A stretch of DNA of 64,000 nt from Candidatus Equicola faecalis (GTDB lineage Bacteria; Bacteroidota; Bacteroidia; Bacteroidales; Bacteroidaceae): assembly GCA_018065185.1 (NCBI GenBank), contig JAGHTU010000023.1, positions 1-64,000 on the forward strand, in the 5' to 3' direction. Positions within the stretch are counted from its first letter, which is position 1. Each line of letters begins with the position of its first letter. Shown one piece after another: positions 59,533 to 64,000 of the stretch. Made by a program: the position numbers and the translations under genes. The notes under the pieces are model-generated. The model ran no database searches, was not told the origin of the DNA, and was given only the letters and a program-made list of their open reading frames with translations.

Positions 59533-60741
59533 ATGAAGAACAAAAACGTGATCTTGGGAATGTTGGTGCTATTGGGCATCGTGACATTCCTTGACAGAAT
59601 CAACATCAGCGTGGCTGGGTCGTCAATCATGCACGACCTTCATATCTCACCAAGTCAATGGGGCTGGGTACAGAGTGCATTTATCCTTACCTACGGACTC
59701 ATGCAGGTGCCGATGGGTGCCTTCGGCGACAGACACGGACACCGCCGAGTATTGGCAATGATAGTGCTATGGTGGTCGTGCTTCACAGCCTTCACAGGTC
59801 TTGCCGGAGGTTTGGCATCACTGCTCGTCATACGCTTCATGTTCGGCGTGGGCGAAGCTGGTTCCAGTCCATGCTCTACAGGCGTCATCAGCCGTTGGTT
59901 TGAGAAGCATGAGGTGGGCAAGGCACAAGGCTACGTATGGGCAGCAAGTCGCATGGGCGGTGCGCTGACACCGTTTGTCGTCATTCCCGTAATGGCATGG
60001 CTCGGATGGAGAGAGGCATTCTATCTGCTCGGTGCCGTGGGCATCGTATGGGCAATGGTATGGTATGCTTTCTACCGTGACAAGGCAGAACCGCATGATG
60101 GTGTGGCAAAAGAAAAGCCAAAGATACCATGGAAGAGCATCTGCCATTCAAAGAATTTCTGGACAATATGCGCCATGTATTTCTTCTACGCCTTCGGCAG
60201 TTGGTTTTTCTTCAGTTGGTTCCCGACATTCATGGAACTTGGGCGTGGTTTTGAAAAGAGCGAATTGACATACGCCGTGGCTGTGCCTTTCATCATGAGT
60301 ATGATAGGAAACATCTGCGGTGGTTATCTCACCGACAGCCTAAGCCATCGCTATGGGCTGAAAGTGGGACGCAAGGCAATAGGAAGCACATGTCTTGCCA
60401 TTTCGGCAGTGTGTATGTTTCTTGCAGCATTCATACCAGGGAAAATGGCAGTATTCATCTTCCTCAGCCTGTGTTTCGGAATCTTTGACCTCATGCTGCC
60501 AAGTGCATGGGCATTATGTATTGACATGGGCGGACGTTATGCCGGTGCCGTATCAGGGGCGATGAACACAGCAGGAAACATCGGCGGTTTTTTCTGTGGC
60601 ATCCTGTTCGGTTACCTTGTAGAGAAATCTGGCAACTACAATATGCCACTCTATATGATAGCCCTAATGCTCATCATCAGTGCCGTACTGTTTGTTTTCA
60701 TCAACCCTCTTAAACCAATCATAAAGGATGAAAAACGTTAG
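59533..60741 (+). CDS. MFS transporter of the anion:cation symporter type (predicted acid-sugar importer)
   Basis: This 402-residue, 12-helix protein resembles the ACS branch of the MFS, which includes hexuronate, galactonate and tartrate carriers. Markers are the first-helix FLDRINISVAGSSI, GAFGDRHGHRRVLAM in loop 2-3, and RFMFGVGEAGSSPCSTGVIS. The partner genes indicate an organic acid or acid-sugar substrate. The next gene starts 14 bases before its stop. Confidence 0.85.
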   Translation: MKNKNVILGMLVLLGIVTFLDRINISVAGSSIMHDLHISPSQWGWVQSAFILTYGLMQVPMGAFGDRHGHRRVLAMIVLWWSCFTAFTGLAGGLASLLVIRFMFGVGEAGSSPCSTGVISRWFEKHEVGKAQGYVWAASRMGGALTPFVVIPVMAWLGWREAFYLLGAVGIVWAMVWYAFYRDKAEPHDGVAKEKPKIPWKSICHSKNFWTICAMYFFYAFGSWFFFSWFPTFMELGRGFEKSELTYAVAVPFIMSMIGNICGGYLTDSLSHRYGLKVGRKAIGSTCLAISAVCMFLAAFIPGKMAVFIFLSLCFGIFDLMLPSAWALCIDMGGRYAGAVSGAMNTAGNIGGFFCGILFGYLVEKSGNYNMPLYMIALMLIISAVLFVFINPLKPIIKDEKR

Positions 60742-61924
60742 AGCAAAGATTGTCGTCTTCGATGATGACCCGACAGGCATACAGACCGTACACGGCTGTC
60801 TGTTGCTCACCGATTGGGGCAAGACCTATCTGAGACAGGCAATTGAAGATGATGTCGATTTCTTCTATATCCTGACCAACACACGCGCGATGACGCGCAT
60901 AGAGGCAGAGGCGACAATCCGCGATGCCATGCAAGCCGTCATCGACGTAAACCGCGACTATGGTTATCGTCTCTACTGCATCAGCAGGAGCGACTCCACC
61001 CTACGTGGACATTTCCCACTGGAGACAGACGTCATGCGAGAAGTGTTGCAGGAAAACGGAATAAAAGTGTGGCAAAAGACACCTTTTTGCCCTGCATTCA
61101 TCGAAGTGGGGCGCATCACTATTGACGGCATACATTATATGAAAGAAGGCACGGGTTTAGTGCCCGTGAGCCAGACCGAATTTGCACGCGACAACGTCTT
61201 CCCATTCCACCATTCCGACCTACGTCAATACATAGAAGAGAAAGGCGGACGGGCAGAGGATTATGAGATAGTCAGCGCAAAGAACTATGAGGAACTGAAC
61301 GCATATACCGACCACTTGTTACAAGTCACAGCCGACCGGGATGGTGCCGTAGTGATACGCTCCTCATCATCATTACCAAAGGCATTGGCAAGGGTTAAGG
61401 ACACCGACTTCTATGCCTTGCCACAGAGTGGTGCGCCTGCCTGTTTCATCGTAGGCTCACATGTGAAGAAGACCACAGCACAACTGCACCAATTACTCGA
61501 ATGCCCCACCACAAAGGGCATCGAACTCAGCATAAATGACATTCTACACCACAAGTCTTCTCTCTTGCAACAGACGCTGGAGACGATGCGCACGCTGTCC
61601 GAACAAGGCATCACACCGGTGGTCTATACCGCCCGTGAAGAGGTGCGCATCAATGATGCCGACAAACGCCAGCAACTCGGACAGGAGGTGAGCGATTTCC
61701 TCGTACAGATAGTGCAGCACTTGCCATTCACTCCATCATATCTCGTGGCAAAAGGTGGCATCACCTCACACGACATCCTGTGCAAGGGGCTCGGAGTGAA
61801 GACAGCTCGCGTGATGGGACAGGTGATGAAAGGCGTGCCGTGTATCATGACGGACCATTTCCCTTACATCATCTTCCCCGGCAACGTAGGCGAAGAAGAC
61901 AGTCTAAGAAAAATACTTAATTAA
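60728..61924 (+). CDS. four-carbon acid sugar kinase family protein (DUF1537, OtnK-like)
   Basis: This 398-residue protein has the DUF1537 two-domain pattern: the N-terminal substrate domain with VVFDDDPTGIQTVHG and SRSDSTLRGHFP, and the C-terminal nucleotide domain with IVGSHVKKTTAQLHQLLE and LVAKGGITSHDILCKG. Characterised members phosphorylate 3-oxo-tetronates, L-threonate, D-threonate or erythronate derivatives. The usual partners (a dehydrogenase of LtnD/DenD type plus OtnC or PdxA2) are missing and a BKACE gene follows 7 bases later, so the substrate may differ. Confidence 0.9.
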   Translation: MKNVRAKIVVFDDDPTGIQTVHGCLLLTDWGKTYLRQAIEDDVDFFYILTNTRAMTRIEAEATIRDAMQAVIDVNRDYGYRLYCISRSDSTLRGHFPLETDVMREVLQENGIKVWQKTPFCPAFIEVGRITIDGIHYMKEGTGLVPVSQTEFARDNVFPFHHSDLRQYIEEKGGRAEDYEIVSAKNYEELNAYTDHLLQVTADRDGAVVIRSSSSLPKALARVKDTDFYALPQSGAPACFIVGSHVKKTTAQLHQLLECPTTKGIELSINDILHHKSSLLQQTLETMRTLSEQGITPVVYTAREEVRINDADKRQQLGQEVSDFLVQIVQHLPFTPSYLVAKGGITSHDILCKGLGVKTARVMGQVMKGVPCIMTDHFPYIIFPGNVGEEDSLRKILN

Positions 61925-61931
61925 ATTATTC

Positions 61932-62759
61932 ATGCGAAAGATTATTGTAACAGTGGCACCTGTGTGCCACGTAGGAAAAAAGATTCCTGCACCATGCAAG
62001 AACCCACTGACACCAGAGGAGATAACAGAAGACGTGCTCAACTGCGCCAAGGCAGGAGCATGTATGGTGCATCTGCACACACGCGACCTGAAAGGCGAAC
62101 AGACATTCGACCTTGACGTGTTCCGTTCCACGATAGACATGATACACCATGATGCCGACATCATCATACAGGGCTCAACAGGCGGACTGTCAACACTCAC
62201 TCTCGAAGAGCGTTGCGTATGCCTGAACGTACCAGAAGTGGAGATAGCATCGCTAAATATGGGGTCAGTCAACTTCGGTGAATCAGTCTATATCAACACT
62301 CTGCCCGACATACGCTATTGGGCAGCAAGGATGAAAGAGAGCAATGTCATACCGGAAATGGAACTTTTCGACCTCAGTATGGTGGAGACATGTACGAAAC
62401 TTGCTGACGAAGGTGTACTCTCACGACCTCTGCATTATAATTTCTGCGTGGGCAAAGGCACATCAAGCAATTTGTCCGCAACGGGGCGCAACCTGTATTT
62501 CCTCAGTCAGTTGGGCGAAACTGGTTCATCATGGGGCATCAATCACGACCAGATGCCGGACTTCAGTATGCTGGCTTGTGCCATAGGTATGGGAGCCAAC
62601 GCTGTCCGCGTAGGTTTTGAGGATAGTTTCACGTATGCTGAAGGGAAATATGCGCACACCAATGCTGAACTAGTGGAGCGACTCGTGGAAATGATTCACG
62701 CCATCGGTTGCGAGGTAGCGACACCACAGGAAGCACGCCTCATGCTCGGAATTCATTAA
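61932..62759 (+). CDS. beta-keto acid cleavage enzyme (BKACE, DUF849)
   Basis: BKACE enzymes exchange acetyl-CoA with a beta-keto acid to give acetoacetate and a new CoA thioester. The 275-residue TIM-barrel protein keeps the zinc histidines in MVHLHTRD (H47, H49), S82 in QGSTGG, and R226, E230 and D231 in RVGFEDSF, corresponding to catalytic residues of 3-keto-5-aminohexanoate cleavage enzyme. The N-terminal substrate-contact region APVCHVGKK differs from that enzyme's, so lysine fermentation is unlikely. Neighbouring kinase and importer point to a sugar-acid route. The 3' end overlaps the convergent aminotransferase gene by 20 bp. Confidence 0.88.
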   Translation: MRKIIVTVAPVCHVGKKIPAPCKNPLTPEEITEDVLNCAKAGACMVHLHTRDLKGEQTFDLDVFRSTIDMIHHDADIIIQGSTGGLSTLTLEERCVCLNVPEVEIASLNMGSVNFGESVYINTLPDIRYWAARMKESNVIPEMELFDLSMVETCTKLADEGVLSRPLHYNFCVGKGTSSNLSATGRNLYFLSQLGETGSSWGINHDQMPDFSMLACAIGMGANAVRVGFEDSFTYAEGKYAHTNAELVERLVEMIHAIGCEVATPQEARLMLGIH

Positions 62760-63843
62760 GAGCATCCGTCACATAGCGCACCTCTCTATCACCCAAAGCA
62801 GGACTGAGGGGCAAACTCAACTCACACTCGGCAATCATCTCTGTGACGGGAAGTGACAAATCACTCCACTCTGCATAAGCCTGTTGCCTGTGTGGAGGTA
62901 TAGGATAATGGATAAGGGTGCCTATGCCCTTATCCTTTAGATAAGCCTGCAACACGTCGCGCTCACGGCACAGTATCGGGAAGAGATGATACACGCAGTC
63001 AGCATCCGCAAGTCGTCTCGGCAATGATATGAGCGAGTTGTGTATATTGTCGTAATAAGAAGCGGCGATGGTACGACGACGGTCATTCTCCTCATCAAGA
63101 TAAGGAAGTTTCACACGCAATACGGCGGCATTTATCTCGTCCATACGGGAGTTCATCCCCTTATACTCAAAAACATATTTCTCGTTGCTACCATAATTGG
63201 CGAGAGTACGGACGACGGCAGCCACATCATCGTCGTCCGTCACCACTGCCCCTGCATCGCCAAAGGCACCGAGATTCTTCCCCGGATAGAAACTATATGC
63301 CACGCAATCAGCATCAGCATTCGGTATGCCATGCGCTTGTGCAGCATCGACGAGCAACAGAAGTGAGTGTTCACGGCACAACCGCCCTATCCTATCGTTA
63401 TAGGCATTCCGCCCATAGAGATGCACAAGAAGAAGTGCACGTGTGCGCACCGAAATATGCCGTTCCATCTCTAAGGCATCAAGCACCAGCGTCTCTGCTT
63501 CTGGCTCCACCAACACTGGCACGAGACCGTTGGCTGAAACAGCAAGAATAGTAGCAATATAAGTATTTGCTGGCACCAGCACCTCATCGCCATCATGCAA
63601 CTGCCCCCTTTCCTTATAGGCACGAAGCATCAGCGTCAGCGCGTCAAGTCCATTAGCACACGTCACACAATGCTGTTTATTACAGTAGTGCGCAAACTCT
63701 GTCTGAAAAGCTTTGTTTTCATCACTTTGCAGATACCACCCTGACTCTGCCACCCGACCGACAGCCTGCATCAATTCGTCACGATGCAGGGCGGTAATAT
63801 CTTTCAGGGAAAGGAAAGGAATGTTTAAGTTCTTCTCCGCCAT
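62740..63843 (-). CDS. DegT/DnrJ/EryC1 family sugar aminotransferase (FdtB/QdtB-like)
   Basis: This 367-residue PLP enzyme of the StrS/DegT fold transfers an amino group to a nucleotide 3-keto sugar. Residues seen are VTCANGLDALTLML (cofactor phosphate site), LLLVDAAQAHG (Asp pairing with the pyridine nitrogen) and the Schiff-base lysine in SFYPGKNLGAFGDAG. The N-terminus NIPFLSLKDI is typical of FdtB/QdtB. Its natural partner is an FdtA-type ketoisomerase, which is present in this window only at 161-592. Its start codon overlaps the uvrA stop by one base (TAATG). Confidence 0.88.
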   Translation of the reverse strand: MAEKNLNIPFLSLKDITALHRDELMQAVGRVAESGWYLQSDENKAFQTEFAHYCNKQHCVTCANGLDALTLMLRAYKERGQLHDGDEVLVPANTYIATILAVSANGLVPVLVEPEAETLVLDALEMERHISVRTRALLLVHLYGRNAYNDRIGRLCREHSLLLLVDAAQAHGIPNADADCVAYSFYPGKNLGAFGDAGAVVTDDDDVAAVVRTLANYGSNEKYVFEYKGMNSRMDEINAAVLRVKLPYLDEENDRRRTIAASYYDNIHNSLISLPRRLADADCVYHLFPILCRERDVLQAYLKDKGIGTLIHYPIPPHRQQAYAEWSDLSLPVTEMIAECELSLPLSPALGDREVRYVTDALNEFRA

Positions 63844-64000
63844 TATAACTCTTTCTTCAAAAAATCTGCCGTATAGGACTCTTTGCTGGCGATGATGTCT
63901 TCCGGTGTGCCTGTGGCGATGACACGTCCGCCACCACGCCCTCCGTCTGGTCCCATATCTATAATATAATCTGCCACTTTTATCACGTCCATATTATGCT
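63843..64000 (-). CDS. uvrA: UvrA excinuclease subunit A, C-terminal end (partial)
   Basis: The last 51 codons of uvrA are read on the minus strand up to the window edge. The segment [20 protein letters not shown], continuing [19 protein letters not shown] and ending FLKKEL, is the conserved second ABC-domain H-loop and C-terminal region of UvrA, which locates bulky DNA lesions for nucleotide excision repair. The TAA stop shares its last A with the aminotransferase ATG. Confidence 0.93.
   Translation of the reverse strand, partial: HNMDVIKVADYIIDMGPDGGRGGGRVIATGTPEDIIASKESYTADFLKKEL

Noticed and set aside
59131..59630. Two overlapping minus-strand frames with SLSASKLAKGISFP and YPFLQASLPKAYPF phrases
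   Set aside because: They arise from the hairpin repeat between operon genes and overlap real plus-strand genes.
61932..62759. Lysine fermentation role for the BKACE gene
   Set aside because: None of the other lysine fermentation genes (aminomutases, kdd, kal) is present, and the N-terminal substrate region differs.

Overview
This window is a chromosomal segment from a member of the Bacteroidales, most like Prevotella. The evidence is: many lipoproteins and proteins with Type IX-like C-terminal tails; Bacteroidetes-only families (DUF4296, DUF4369, DUF6057, FimB/Mfa2-like, BACON); the gene order ileS-dksA-lspA-DUF4296; and almost no Shine-Dalgarno sequences, with promoters instead of the form TTTG-N19/20-TAnnTTTG. 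I see no rRNA, phage, insertion sequence or CRISPR array. There is one tRNA (Asp).

Layout. 1-1542: a sugar-nucleotide ketoisomerase (FdtA/QdtA type) and a GNAT/FemAB-like acetyltransferase. 1529-4354 (minus): cstA, a small outer-membrane barrel and nadC. 4566-4640: tRNA-Asp. 4785-13405 (minus): a rhamnose block, rhaB-rhaA-MFS permease-rhaD, running on into an uncharacterised gene, recA and pepO. 13527-13952 (minus): an HU-like protein. 14581-18115 (plus): nucleoside symporter, rsmE, cdd and a CcsA-like cytochrome c assembly protein. 18120-22196 (minus): a three-gene surface operon (CBM9-like lipoprotein, DUF6057 membrane protein, beta-propeller lipoprotein with a CxxCH haem motif). 22783-25045: VanX-like dipeptidase, metallo-beta-lactamase-fold hydrolase and SIMPL protein. 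25153-32210: a secreted surface protein, a GH127 beta-L-arabinofuranosidase and xylB-xylA. 32324-38051 (minus): FimB-like lipoprotein, type I asparaginase, an unknown lipoprotein and a large ABCG-type transporter. 38285-40806 (plus): FtsB-like protein, small membrane protein, DUF4369 lipoprotein and metallophosphoesterase. 41160-48312 (plus): polyprenol-phosphate sugar transferase, BACON/zinc-finger lipoprotein and addAB. 48233-53408 (minus): DUF4296, lspA, dksA-like and ileS. 54071-58480 (minus): a Type IX cargo-like protein, two PepSY-like proteins and malQ. 58641-62759 (plus): a four-gene catabolic operon (racemase-fold enzyme, MFS importer, DUF1537 acid-sugar kinase, BKACE). 62740-64000 (minus): FdtB-like aminotransferase and the 3' end of uvrA.

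The most unusual material is in two places. The first is the 58641-62759 operon, whose pairing of a DUF1537 kinase with a beta-keto acid cleavage enzyme matches no acid-sugar pathway I know. The second is a set of intergenic elements: two homologous 157-bp copies (40863-41019 and 55287-55443, opposite orientation), each carrying four 22-bp palindromic units, and a structurally similar 340-bp symmetric element at 14112-14450 with four 23-bp units. A G8 tract inside the promoter spacer at 55072-55104 is a candidate phase-variation switch for a secreted protein.
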